A model generated the notes under the pieces. It ran no database searches and was not told the DNA's origin. It saw nothing but the letters and a program-made list of their open reading frames with translations. The position numbers were made by a program, and so were the translations under genes. From Actinomyces marmotae (GTDB taxonomy: Bacteria > Actinomycetota > Actinomycetes > Actinomycetales > Actinomycetaceae), in assembly GCF_013177295.1 (NCBI RefSeq), contig NZ_CP053642.1:62001-126000 (forward strand): a DNA stretch of 64,000 nucleotides. Reading direction: 5' to 3'. Positions 9,523-19,745 of the stretch are shown here, piece by piece. The first letter of the stretch is position 1, and every line of letters starts with the position of its first letter.

Positions 9523-9640
9523 GCGTCGCCCTGGATGGCCCGGCGCTGCCCTGGATGGTCTAGTGCTGCTTTGGGCGGCCCGGCGCTGCCCTGGATGGCC
9601 CGGCGCTGCCCTGGATGGCCCGGCGCCGCCCTGGATGACT
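9523..9640. repeat. Second 20-bp tandem array, about six copies
   Basis: Unit GCGCTGCCCTGGATGGCCCG in register at 9523, 9543, 9563, 9583, 9603 and 9623, the third and last copies diverged. It abuts the preceding array but has a different unit of the same 20-bp period. Open frames across it are artefacts of the repeat. Confidence 0.93.
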
Positions 9641-9907
9641 GCCTTGAGCGCCCCGGCGTCGGGTCACGAACTTCCCGCAGGATTTCCCAGGCGCTTCACA
9701 GTGAAGTCAAGGGTGTGCTCCCAGGTCCGCGGGGTTATATGGATGTCACCGCCGGGCGGAACGGATCGGGAGGGTTGGGGAACCCGCTGATCGGTTCGGG
9801 CCGAGGCTGGCGCAGGTTTTAGGGAGCCTGCTCCAGGCGATCCGGCGAAGGAGGTCAACTCCTTCCTCGTCATGGGAACCGGGGGAGTTGAGCGGCCTCA
9901 CGAACGA

Positions 9908-9948
9908 AGGGCCCGTGGACCCGGGTATCACCCGGGTCCACGGGCCCT
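9908..9948. terminator. Strong hairpin, probable bidirectional terminator
   Basis: Perfect 18-bp inverted repeat: AGGGCCCGTGGACCCGGG (9908-9925) and its complement (9931-9948) around a 5-nt loop TATCA. The tail is only weakly T-rich (GATCGTTCT). No intact gene is adjacent. The same architecture, a long GC stem with a short loop, ends the peptide/pullulanase region at 24720. Confidence 0.6.
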
Positions 9949-10103
9949 GATCGTTCTAGAAATCATGACTGACCAGCAGCGATGGTCGTGAGGCGCTGCT
10001 GACGGAGGTGGAGGGCCGGGTCTCGGGTGTTCTCACCAAGGATGAGGAACCGAGGAGTCCCTCCTCCTCGGTGGGTGATCTGATCGCCGGATCGCGCGGT
10101 CAC

Positions 10104-10430
10104 TGAGAGTCACGGAGAACACCGCGGGAGCGCGTGTCCCGGATGCGCTTCAGGGGCCCGGGCGCTCCTCCCGCGCCGGGCTCGTCGCCGGGCCCCGCAC
10201 TGAGCGCGATCACTCCCGCTCGGCTGGGAACCGCGTGGCGGCCCCGCGAAGAGCCTCGCCCTTCTCGGCCGGCATGGGCAGGCTGCGTCCTTGCCCTGCG
10301 CGGTCCGAGGGTGAAGCGCTTCTCAACGATCGTGGTGAAGCCGACGTCGTTGCCGCCGATGATCAGCATGACCAGGTCAATGACCCCGGGTATGGCCGCC
10401 ACCCGCTCGGCCAGGGGGCTGCTCGTCGGG
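10104..10430 (-). pseudogene. Relic of an SGNH/GDSL hydrolase
   Basis: On the minus strand one frame retains IDLVMLIIGGNDVGF (near 10330-10390), the block III GGND signature of SGNH-family esterases/lipases, preceded by an Ala/Val-rich helix. Beyond about 30 residues on either side the similarity fades into low complexity. The block I GDS nucleophile motif and the block V DxxH motif are both missing. The piece is therefore a decayed fragment. It sits in the gene-poor, repeat-rich tract before tRNA-Arg. Confidence 0.6.
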
Positions 10431-10549
10431 GCGCCGTCCTCGCCTCGTGGGGGCTCCTCGGCCCACCTGGCCCTGTGCCGCGCTTCACGGTCTGGCGATT
10501 TGGCGAGCCCAGGGGCGCAGCGTAGAGTCCTGCCTGTCGGAAACGACAT

Positions 10550-10625
10550 GCGCCAGTAGCTCAACGGATAGAGCAGCTGACTACGGATCAGCAGGTTGGG
10601 GGTTCGAATCCCTTCTGGCGCACCA
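10550..10625 (+). tRNA. argV: tRNA-Arg (anticodon ACG)
   Basis: Acceptor GCGCCAG (10550-10556) pairs with CTGGCGC (10615-10621), discriminator A, with the 3' CCA encoded at 10623-10625. Anticodon ACG at 10583-10585 (wobble inosine) in stem GCTGA/TCAGC. It reads CGU/CGC/CGA. Unlike the serine tRNAs here, this one has an encoded CCA. Confidence 0.98.
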
Positions 10626-10672
10626 ACACCCCGTCATCGGCTGGATCGACAGTCGGAGCCGGGGTGTTTTCC
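10626..10672 (+). terminator. Terminator after tRNA-Arg
   Basis: Stem ACACCCCG / CGGGGTGT (10626-10633 with about 10660-10668) followed by TTTTCC. It starts immediately after the CCA end. Confidence 0.85.
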
Positions 10673-10781
10673 ATTACCCGGGAAGCCGGGAGTTGCTTCA
10701 CCGACGGGCGCCATCCGCACCCGGAGGTGCCATCCGCACCCAGAGGTGCGGGCAGGACGCACTTCTCGGCGTGGACGGCAC

Positions 10782-10862
10782 CCGTCGGCGCGGAGAGCAC
10801 CGGTCGGTGTGGACGGCACCGGTCAGTGCGGAGAGCACCGGTCGGCGCGGACGCGCTTCTCG
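10782..10862. repeat. 19-bp tandem array upstream of guaB1
   Basis: About four copies of CGGTCGGYGYGGASRGCAC at 10782, 10801, 10820 and 10839, alternating GGACGG and GGAGAG versions. The 10673-11107 gap contains no credible gene. CCATCCGCACCCGGAGGTG is also doubled near 10710-10750. Confidence 0.85.
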
Positions 10863-11098
10863 ACGCGGAGGGCGCCGGTGGGTGGCGCGTGGGCGAGACG
10901 CTAAATGCCCTCGATGAAGGCGAGCGACGCCGCGATCATGGTCGACGTCGGAAGCGCGCGGCACGCACGCGCCATGCGGGTGAGGGCGGAACGGCGCGAA
11001 TGGTCCGGCGGCCATCATCCGACCACCAGGTGGGGCGCGCTTTGAACTGAGAGCGCGACCGGAGGATCGAGTCGGGGGCGGCCGCGCGACTCGGCTAG

Positions 11099-12553
<1,455 letters not shown>

Positions 12554-12558
12554 GCGCG

Positions 12559-12586
12559 CGGGCGGTTCTCACAGTGGAACCGCCCG
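12559..12586. terminator. Hairpin after guaB1
   Basis: 10-bp stem CGGGCGGTTC/GAACCGCCCG with an 8-nt loop, 6 bp after the guaB1 stop. It lies between convergent genes and may serve both. Confidence 0.7.
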
Positions 12587-12629
12587 CCGACCGGCGCGAA
12601 GCGCAGTGGATTGAGAACGCCGTGAATGC

Positions 12630-13880
12630 TCAGAGCGCTCGCCCGGCCCCGGCCTCCAGGGCCTGGAGGAGGTCCCAGGTGAGATCCGCGGCGTCCTCGA
12701 TGCCCACGCTCAGGCGCAGGAGGCGGTCGGACAGCCCGTAGGCGGCCCGCCGCTCCGGCGGGACATCGGCGTGGGTCTGCGCGCTCGGGTTGGTCACAAG
12801 GGACTCCACGCCGCCGAGGGACTCGGCGAAGGTGAAGACCCTCAGCGCGGCGAGCATCGCCGCGATGTCCACGCCCTCGGCCACCTCGAAGGACACCATC
12901 CCGCTGCGTCCCGGGTAGAGCACCCGATCCACCAGGGGGCTCGGCTCAAGGGCCGCGACAACGGCCCGCGCGTTGGCCTCATGGCGGTCCATGCGCACCC
13001 CCAGCGTCTTCAGGCCCCGCAGCAGCAGGAAGCAGTCGAAGGGGGACAGCGTCGCGCCGGTCGTGTTGAGCCGGTACTGGACGCGCTCGCCCGCCGCCTC
13101 ATCGGCGACGACGATCGCCCCGGCCATGACGTCGTTGTGCCCGCTCAAGTACTTCGTCGCCGAGTACAGGACGATGTCGGCGCCCAGTTCCAGCGGTCGG
13201 CACAGGTACGGGGTGAGGAAGGTGTTGTCGACGGCGAGCAGCGCCCCCGCGCTGTGGGCCAGCCGGGCCGCGGCGGCCAGGTCGATGAGCGCCATCATCG
13301 GATTGGTCGGCGATTCCACCAGGACGAGCGAGGCGGGCCGGTCCGGCCCCAGGGCCTCGCGCAGGCCCTCGTCCCCCAGGACGAAGTCGACCTCGTAGGC
13401 GCCCTCGGAGGCGAGTACCTCCAGGAGCCGGTAGCTGCCGCCGTAGAGGTCCTCCAGGGCCACGATCCTCGATCCCGCCGGCACCAGGGATCGGATCGCC
13501 AGCTCGATCGCGGCCATCCCCGAGGACAGTGCGAAGCCGGCCGCGCCGCCGTCGAGCCGGGCCAGGGCGTCCTGGACGACGTCGCGGGTGGGAGAGGCGG
13601 TGCGCGTGTAGTCGTAGCCGGTGGACTCGCCCAGGCCGGGGTGCCCGAAGGCCGTGGACAGGTGGATCGGCGTCGTGATCGCGCCGGTGAGAGGGTCAGT
13701 GCGGGTGCCCGCCTGCGCGAGCAGCGTGCCGATCCGCAGGGAGGGGCCGGTCCCGCGGGGACAGGCGGTGGTGGCGTCCCATGTGGGGTGGCGGTGCACC
13801 GGCGAGGCGTGGACGGGGGAGCGGGGCGTGTCGGGGGTTCTGGTGCGGTCGGTGCTGGGGGTGCTGGGGGTGCTGGTCAT
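12630..13880 (-). CDS. Trans-sulfuration PLP enzyme (cystathionine gamma-synthase/beta-lyase type)
   Basis: 416 residues of the Cys/Met metabolism PLP-dependent family (fold type I). It has SGMAAIELA, EDLYGGSYRLL (cofactor-binding Tyr), VESPTNPMM, VDNTFLTPYLCRPLELGADIVLYSATKYLSGHNDV (PLP lysine in SATKY) and the C-terminal SLGGVESLVTNPSAQTHADVP block. MetB, MetC and CTH/MetC-like lyases share these motifs, so methionine-branch synthase versus lyase cannot be settled from sequence. The first 45 residues (Ser/Thr/Pro/His-rich) are outside the fold. A candidate Met-rich leader peptide lies 143 bp upstream on the same strand and supports a methionine-pathway role. Confidence 0.85.
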   Translation of the reverse strand: MTSTPSTPSTDRTRTPDTPRSPVHASPVHRHPTWDATTACPRGTGPSLRIGTLLAQAGTRTDPLTGAITTPIHLSTAFGHPGLGESTGYDYTRTASPTRDVVQDALARLDGGAAGFALSSGMAAIELAIRSLVPAGSRIVALEDLYGGSYRLLEVLASEGAYEVDFVLGDEGLREALGPDRPASLVLVESPTNPMMALIDLAAAARLAHSAGALLAVDNTFLTPYLCRPLELGADIVLYSATKYLSGHNDVMAGAIVVADEAAGERVQYRLNTTGATLSPFDCFLLLRGLKTLGVRMDRHEANARAVVAALEPSPLVDRVLYPGRSGMVSFEVAEGVDIAAMLAALRVFTFAESLGGVESLVTNPSAQTHADVPPERRAAYGLSDRLLRLSVGIEDAADLTWDLLQALEAGAGRAL

Positions 13881-14022
13881 GGTGGGTCCTGGGGGGCGCT
13901 GGTGCGGGGGGCGGGGGTGAACGCGTCCGGCCCCGGCGGGCAGGAGCGGAGTCGACGAGCGCCGCGAGCAGAGACGACCTCGGACTCTGACCGTGATTGG
14001 GGTACAGCGACGGCTGGCGCTG

Positions 14023-14097
14023 TCAGCGCATCAGCATTCGACGCATGCCGTGAGCGTGCAGACGCTGGGCGCGGGGCATGATCATCGAGGTGGTCAT
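14023..14097 (-). CDS. Candidate Met-rich leader peptide of the trans-sulfuration gene
   Basis: A 24-residue frame too short for ordinary gene calling. It has six Met residues (positions 1, 5, 7, 18, 21, 23) and two His, ending HGMRRMLMR before TGA. There is no Shine-Dalgarno sequence. A promoter-like pair lies directly before the ATG (see next entry), so the transcript may be leaderless. After the stop, ACAGCG/CGCTGT can form a short hairpin. The placement ahead of a Met-pathway gene suggests ribosome-mediated attenuation by methionine supply. Met clusters in so short a frame could also be chance. Confidence 0.45.
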   Translation of the reverse strand: MTTSMIMPRAQRLHAHGMRRMLMR

Positions 14098-14104
14098 GGG
14101 AGGG

Positions 14105-14135
14105 ACGGTAGCGCTATCACCGGCCGGCCGGTCAA
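14105..14135 (-). promoter_or_regulatory. Putative promoter for the leader peptide and trans-sulfuration gene
   Basis: On the minus strand, TTGACC (14135-14130) and TACCGT (14110-14105) are separated by 19 bp. The -10-like box ends 7 bp before the ATG of the leader frame, the distance expected for a leaderless mRNA. The spacer is on the long side. It lies in the divergent region shared with the subtilase gene. Confidence 0.4.
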
Positions 14136-14318
14136 GCACCGCCCGGTATCTGGGCCGGGCTTGATCCGCGGCGACACCGCGCTATCCGCCGCATTCCATC
14201 ACACAGTGTTCACACAGCGCGGTACTCTCGCCCTGGTCAGGGGCATTCAGGGGGGTCTTGGGCCGGCTCCCCGCCCCGTTCCATCGTTGAGTCCTCTCGC
14301 TCCGCAAAGGAGAAGCTT

Positions 14319-17300
14319 GTGCGATTCCCGCTCTCCGCGCGCCTGCGCACCGCCATGGGAGCCGCCACGCTCTCGCTGCTGTTCATCATCCCCCAGGCGC
14401 TCCTGGGCCAGGCCTCTGGGGCGCCCGCAGCGCCTCCAGCGCCCGCAGCCCCCGCCGCGCCCCCGATCCTCCAGCGGGCCGTCGATGAGGCGGCGGGCCA
14501 GGCGCAGGCCGGCACCGCCGAGCGGGTCCGGGTTGTCGTCATGCTCAAGGACCAGCCCTCCTCGCCGTCCTCGGCGGCGGAGTCGGCCAACCTCGCCGCG
14601 CAGGACCCCCTCATCGCCGCCTGGAGCGGTGCCTACGACCTGCAGGTCGATGACCGATTCGGCTACCTCATCAACGGCATGACCGCCACCATGCCCGCGG
14701 ACAGGATCGCCGCGCTCGCCCTTGAGCCCGCCGTGGCCTCGGTGCGCAAGGAGCGCGTCTACTACCCGAGCGAGTACTCGGCGCGCGATGAGGAGGGCGT
14801 GCCCGCGGTCCTGGCCAGCCACGGCGCGGACGGCACCGGCACGGTCATTTCCATCGTCGACACCGGTGTGGACCCCTCCCACCCCGACCTGCGCCTCGAT
14901 GACTGCGGTGCCGCCAAGATCAAGGAGGCCAACCCCTCCGGGGGGCGGTTCACCTGCAAGGTCCCCAACGGGTACAACTACGCCGACGAGTCCTTCGAGA
15001 TCCGCGACCTCACCGGCTCCCAGCACGGCCAGCACGTGGCCGGCATCGCCGCCGCCAATGGCTCGCAGGGAAGTGAGCCGGACTTCGCCACCTCGGGGCG
15101 CATCGACGGCGTCGCCCCCAACGCCCAGCTGCTGGCCATGAAGGTCGTCTCCAATGATCCCGCCAAGGCGGGAAAGGCCCTTGACGGGGACATCATCGCC
15201 GCGATCGAGGACTCGGTGAAGATGGGCGCCGACGTCATCAATATCTCCCTGGGAGGCCCCAATGGCGTGCCGGACTCCTCCGACGGCGCCAGGGCGGCCA
15301 TCGAACAGGCCCGCCAGGCGGGGGTCCTCACCGTCGCCGCCGCTGGCAACGACGGCCTCAACTTCTCCACCGCGCAGGGGCCGGATGACGCGCTGGGCCG
15401 CTTCGACGACGGGACCGTGGCCAGTCCCGGCGTCCAGGGATCGGCTCTTACCGTCGCCTCCCTGAACAACTCCCAGTTCACGATCCCCAGCGGGTCCCTC
15501 GGCGAGGGCGACTCCGCCATCCCCTTCGGCTACGCTCGGCTCGGCGGCGCCGCGCCGAGCACGGCGTCGCGGGTGGTCGACGCGGGGCTCGGGCGAGCCC
15601 AGGACTACGCGGCAGGGGCCGACCTCTCCGGCGCCATCGTGCTGGTCGAGCACGGGGAGAACCCCTTCACGGACAAGCTCGCCAACGCGCAGGCCCACGG
15701 GGCCGCGGGCGTGCTCCTCTTCAACCCCCGGGCGGGCCAGGGGCAGCCCATCAACCCGGCCGGCGCCGAGGCCTACCCCCTGTTCTCCGCGATCATCCCA
15801 CCCGGCCGGGCGCAGGCGATCCGCCAGGCCCTCGCCGAGGACCCGGGCCAGAGGATCCGCTTCGACGGGCCGCCGACGTCGGCCCCCTACCCGGGAGGCA
15901 CGGCCCCCTCGCCTTTCTCCTCCTGGGGCGCCACCCAGAACCTCGATTTCGAGCCGGATATCGCCGGCATCGGCGGCGGCGTCTACTCCACGGTCGGCTC
16001 CGCCGGCTACGCCACCATGGAGGGCACCTCGATGGCGGCGCCGAATGTCGCGGCCATGGGGGCGCTCCTGCTCCACGACCTGGCCGCGCGCTTCCCGCAG
16101 ACCCAGGGCGCCGAGAGGATCGACCTGGCCAGGACCCTGCTGATGAACACGGCCCGGGTCCCCTCGGCGGCCGACGGCTCGCCGGCCGCTCCGCGCCAGG
16201 TGGGCGCCGGGCTGGCGCGGATCGACAAGGCCCTGGCCTCGCCCGTCAGCGCCACCGTCGACGGCGCCCCGTCGGTGGCGCTGCGCGAGGTGAGCGCGCC
16301 CAGGGCCTTCACCGTCACCCTGACGAATCATTCCGGTGCCGACGCCTCCTACGCGCTGCCCGCCCAGGAGGTGCTCACGGAAGGCAACGTCGCCGGCGCG
16401 CAGACCACGGTGTCCGTGTCCGCCACTGAGAGCCTGACGCCGTCGAGCACCGAGGTGACCGTGCCCGCGGGCGGCACGGCCACCGTGGACCTCACCCTCG
16501 TCCCGGACACCGTCTCCTCCCACTTCATCGAGGGCTGGGTCCGCCTCACCTCCACCACCGGCGCGCCCGACCTCGTCGTCCCCTACATGGGATTCGTGGG
16601 CGACTGGAACGCCGAGCCCATCATCCAGCCCGAGGGCCAGGCCTGGGGCATCGCCGGTGGCGCCACGGATACCACCGGGCTCATCAGCAGGGTTGGCGCC
16701 TACACGGTGCCCGTCGCGGGGGCCGACGGCCAGCGCCGCGCACTGTCGCCCAATGGCGATGGCAAGATGGACGCCGCCCTGCCCTCGCTCGTCATGATGC
16801 GCAACGCGCGGGACATCCACTATGAGGTCCTCGACTCGGTGGGCAACCGGGTCGTTGATCTGGGAGATGAGCAGAACGTCCAGCGCTTGACGGGCCGGTA
16901 CTTCGCCGACCCCGCCTACAGCGGCAGCCTCGGCCACGCGGGAGCGGCCTTTGACGGCACCGCCTGGAACGCCCAGGCGGGCGCCTTCCAGGCGCTGCCC
17001 GACGGCCAGTACACCTACCGGGTCTCCGCGCGCCTCAGCGAGGACTACGGCTGGCAGAGCCTCGACCTCCCCCTGACGATCGACACTACCGCGCCCACCG
17101 TCACGATCCTGGGGAAGAGCGAGTCCTCGGTGCGCTTCACCGTGGAGGACTCCGGCTCCGGGATCATGGGCGAGCCCATGGTGGTCCTCGCCGACGGCAC
17201 GACCGCGCCCGTGGCCGAGCAGGCGGACGGCTCCTGGACGGCCACACTCGCCGGCACCACGCCGTACGTGACGATCAGCGCGATCGACGCCGGCTTCAAC

Positions 17301-19583
17301 GTCACCGAGAAGCACGCGATCTACGCCTCCTCGGGGATGTTCGTCGCCGTCGATGGCCATCTGGGCGTCGCCAGCGTCATCCTCGGCGCCGACGAGACCC
17401 GCGACATCCCCATCACCGGCTTCGTCACCCCTGACATCACGCGGGTGACCGTCGACGGCGCCGACGCCCCCCTCGCGGGCAGCGAGTTCGCCGCCACCCT
17501 GACCGGCGACCACCCTGCCGGCACGGTCATGGTGCGCGGCCACGGCGCTGACGGGGCCCTCATCGACGAGTTCGCCGTCGTCGTCATCCGCGACACGATC
17601 CCGCCCACCGTCACCCTCACCGGGGGCGTCGACGAGACCGGGCAGGTGATCGCCGGCGCCGACGGCGCGATCAGCCTGACCGGCACCGTCTCGGACGACC
17701 GCGCCGAGCCGGCGGATATGACCCTGACCATCAACGGCCGGGGCGTGACGATCAAAGAGGACGGCACCTTCAGGCTCGCCACGACCCTCGACCCCTCCAC
17801 GACCTCCCTCGGCATAGCGCTCAACGATGGTGCCAACACCTCCGCGCTCACCGTCCCGATCGCCGGCCGGGCTCGGGCGCCCGAGGCCGCCGCCATCACA
17901 CTGACCAACGGCGAGTGCTACCGGAGCATGATCTGCGAGGCCTCCTCCAGTTCGCCCGATCGCGGAGCCGACGGCGCCTTCACCCTGCGCGGCACGACCA
18001 GCGGGGGCGTGGCGAGTCTCCAGTTCACACGCGGCTCGCGCGCGGGGGATGACGGCGGGATCGGTGAGAACGCGCCCATCGCGGTGACCGTGGCGGCGGA
18101 CGGCTCCTTCAGCGCGCCCGTGCCCGCGCCGTCGGGCCTCACCCAGTACCGGGTGGTGGGCCGCGATGCGGCGGGAACGATCCTCACCGAGGGCGTCGTC
18201 AGCCTGTACGTGGATGTCACGCCTCCTTCAGCCGACTTCACCGAGCCGCCCCTCCATGGCGGTGAGCTCTACACCAACCAGGACTCGGTGGCCTTCAAGG
18301 GCACAGTTTCCGATGACCAGTGGGGCTACAGCCTGCGCCTCAACAATGAGATCGCGGCGGGCTTCTTCCGCAGAGACAACCCCGGCGCGAACGTGAATAA
18401 GCGGGACTTCTCCGAGTCCCTCGCCGTCAAGGACGGTGACACGCTGTACGTCGGGGCGGTGGACAGGCTGGGCAACTCGCTTGAGGCCCGCATCCCCGTT
18501 CATGTGGACAAGGAGGCCCCCGGCGCTGCCCTCGACGCCAAGGATGGCGAGGTCATCCGCGACAAGCGCGAGCTGACGGCCACCGCCACCGACCCCCATA
18601 TGGCTGGCCTGTCGGTGAGCGTGGACGGCAAGGCGGTGGACTCGGTGTCCACCTCCCGCGCCAAGCGGCGCACCGACGTCGAGGGTGTCCTCGCACCAGT
18701 GGGCCGCGCGGCGGCCGGCGACGGCGCGGCCGGCGGCGCTGGTGGCGACGGCGCGGTCCCTGGGGGACCGGGTGGGCTCGTTGCCGAGCGGACCGGCTCG
18801 GTAGACGCGGGTGCCCTCAGCATCGCCGTGCCCACGGCCGACATGGCGGCCGGGACTCATGTCATCACTATGATCGCCACGGATCTCGCCGGCAATACGA
18901 CCACGCTGTCCAGGGCCGTGGTCGTGGATGCCGACGCCGTCATCAACGGGCCGGACTCGGCCACGGTGACCGTCGAGCCCGGGGGCCTCGCCGATCAGCC
19001 CGCCGTGGCCGCGAAGGTCCTCGCGCTCTACTCCGTGACCGACGACGGCTCGGCCACGGCCGCCGGTGACACCGCGCTGTCGCTGGCGCCGAGCACCGTG
19101 CTCGCGCCGGGGGGCAACACCGTGACCCTCGTGGCCACGGACGCCGCCGGCCGGATCGTGACCCGCCAGGTCGCTATCACGATCTGCTCCCCGGAGCGGC
19201 CCTCGCCCGGGGGCGGCGGTGCGGGCGGCGGCTCCGTTGGGACTGATGGTGCGGCTGGCGGCTCCGGGAGCACTGGAGCGCAAGGGGCCGCGGAGGCTCC
19301 GCGCACCCAGGCCAACCGGCCCAGCCAGGCTGGCCAGGCCACGCGGCCGACCCGGCCCAGCCAGCCCGGTGAGCTGCCCGCCGCGCCTCCCCGGCCGGGC
19401 CAGAAGGTCGATGCCGGGAGCCAGCCCTCCGGGCGCCCCCCGATGAACGCGGGGGCCATGGCCAGCACCGGCGCCAACGCGACGGCCGCGCTGGGCTTGG
19501 CGGCCGTGGCGATCCTCACCGGGGGCGCGGTTATCTGGCGCCGCCGTCGGAGCGCGGAGCCGTCGAGCGCTGCCGCTGACTGA
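14319..19583 (+). CDS. Large secreted/cell-wall subtilisin-like protease (S8 family, lactocepin/C5a-peptidase type)
   Basis: 1754 residues; GTG start with AAAGGAGA at good spacing. A signal peptide ends near residue 34 (FIIPQALLGQASGA). It is followed by an I9-type propeptide (about 65-150), then the S8 domain with Asp181 (SIVDTGVD), His236 (QHGQHVAGI) and Ser571 (EGTSMAAP). A PA domain (KLANAQAHGAAGVLLF) is inserted between His and Ser. An Fn3-like domain and an array of Ig/Big-like beta domains follow (PTVTLTGGVDETG..., DKEAPGAALDAKDGE...). A Pro/Gly/Gln linker leads to the C-terminus: MASTGAN, a hydrophobic helix and RRRR, which resembles a sortase sorting signal with a non-canonical pentapeptide. 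It probably degrades host or environmental proteins at the surface. It is monocistronic and ends at a strong terminator. Confidence 0.92.
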   Translation: MRFPLSARLRTAMGAATLSLLFIIPQALLGQASGAPAAPPAPAAPAAPPILQRAVDEAAGQAQAGTAERVRVVVMLKDQPSSPSSAAESANLAAQDPLIAAWSGAYDLQVDDRFGYLINGMTATMPADRIAALALEPAVASVRKERVYYPSEYSARDEEGVPAVLASHGADGTGTVISIVDTGVDPSHPDLRLDDCGAAKIKEANPSGGRFTCKVPNGYNYADESFEIRDLTGSQHGQHVAGIAAANGSQGSEPDFATSGRIDGVAPNAQLLAMKVVSNDPAKAGKALDGDIIAAIEDSVKMGADVINISLGGPNGVPDSSDGARAAIEQARQAGVLTVAAAGNDGLNFSTAQGPDDALGRFDDGTVASPGVQGSALTVASLNNSQFTIPSGSLGEGDSAIPFGYARLGGAAPSTASRVVDAGLGRAQDYAAGADLSGAIVLVEHGENPFTDKLANAQAHGAAGVLLFNPRAGQGQPINPAGAEAYPLFSAIIPPGRAQAIRQALAEDPGQRIRFDGPPTSAPYPGGTAPSPFSSWGATQNLDFEPDIAGIGGGVYSTVGSAGYATMEGTSMAAPNVAAMGALLLHDLAARFPQTQGAERIDLARTLLMNTARVPSAADGSPAAPRQVGAGLARIDKALASPVSATVDGAPSVALREVSAPRAFTVTLTNHSGADASYALPAQEVLTEGNVAGAQTTVSVSATESLTPSSTEVTVPAGGTATVDLTLVPDTVSSHFIEGWVRLTSTTGAPDLVVPYMGFVGDWNAEPIIQPEGQAWGIAGGATDTTGLISRVGAYTVPVAGADGQRRALSPNGDGKMDAALPSLVMMRNARDIHYEVLDSVGNRVVDLGDEQNVQRLTGRYFADPAYSGSLGHAGAAFDGTAWNAQAGAFQALPDGQYTYRVSARLSEDYGWQSLDLPLTIDTTAPTVTILGKSESSVRFTVEDSGSGIMGEPMVVLADGTTAPVAEQADGSWTATLAGTTPYVTISAIDAGFNVTEKHAIYASSGMFVAVDGHLGVASVILGADETRDIPITGFVTPDITRVTVDGADAPLAGSEFAATLTGDHPAGTVMVRGHGADGALIDEFAVVVIRDTIPPTVTLTGGVDETGQVIAGADGAISLTGTVSDDRAEPADMTLTINGRGVTIKEDGTFRLATTLDPSTTSLGIALNDGANTSALTVPIAGRARAPEAAAITLTNGECYRSMICEASSSSPDRGADGAFTLRGTTSGGVASLQFTRGSRAGDDGGIGENAPIAVTVAADGSFSAPVPAPSGLTQYRVVGRDAAGTILTEGVVSLYVDVTPPSADFTEPPLHGGELYTNQDSVAFKGTVSDDQWGYSLRLNNEIAAGFFRRDNPGANVNKRDFSESLAVKDGDTLYVGAVDRLGNSLEARIPVHVDKEAPGAALDAKDGEVIRDKRELTATATDPHMAGLSVSVDGKAVDSVSTSRAKRRTDVEGVLAPVGRAAAGDGAAGGAGGDGAVPGGPGGLVAERTGSVDAGALSIAVPTADMAAGTHVITMIATDLAGNTTTLSRAVVVDADAVINGPDSATVTVEPGGLADQPAVAAKVLALYSVTDDGSATAAGDTALSLAPSTVLAPGGNTVTLVATDAAGRIVTRQVAITICSPERPSPGGGGAGGGSVGTDGAAGGSGSTGAQGAAEAPRTQANRPSQAGQATRPTRPSQPGELPAAPPRPGQKVDAGSQPSGRPPMNAGAMASTGANATAALGLAAVAILTGGAVIWRRRRSAEPSSAAAD

Positions 19584-19627
19584 GCCTCAGGAGCGCTGAG
19601 CGCTCACGGAGCGGGTGTCGTGAGCGG

Positions 19628-19663
19628 TTGGGGCCGCCGCCCTCTTAGGGGCGGCGGCCCCAA
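19628..19663. terminator. Terminator after the subtilase gene
   Basis: Perfect 15-bp stem TTGGGGCCGCCGCCC (19628-19642) with its complement (19649-19663) around TCTTAG. The tail is only weakly T-rich. Confidence 0.8.
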
Positions 19664-19745
19664 CTGGGTGCTCGATCCTGATGAAGCGCTGCGATCACGC
19701 GATATCCGGAAAAATGTTCCCTATCGAGGCCTGTCGGGGTAGCAT

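Noticed and set aside
9421..9640. Possible CRISPR array
   Set aside because: Units are contiguous with no unique spacers, and no cas gene is in the window.
9326..9822. Overlapping open frames of about 155 codons across the tandem arrays
   Set aside because: They translate the 20-bp minisatellites into repetitive Gly/Arg/Trp/Ala peptides in several frames at once; no start signal or domain.
14247..17543. Long minus-strand frame (over 1000 codons) opposite the subtilase
   Set aside because: A mirror frame forced by strong G/C third positions; Gly/Asp/Arg/His-rich with no domain.
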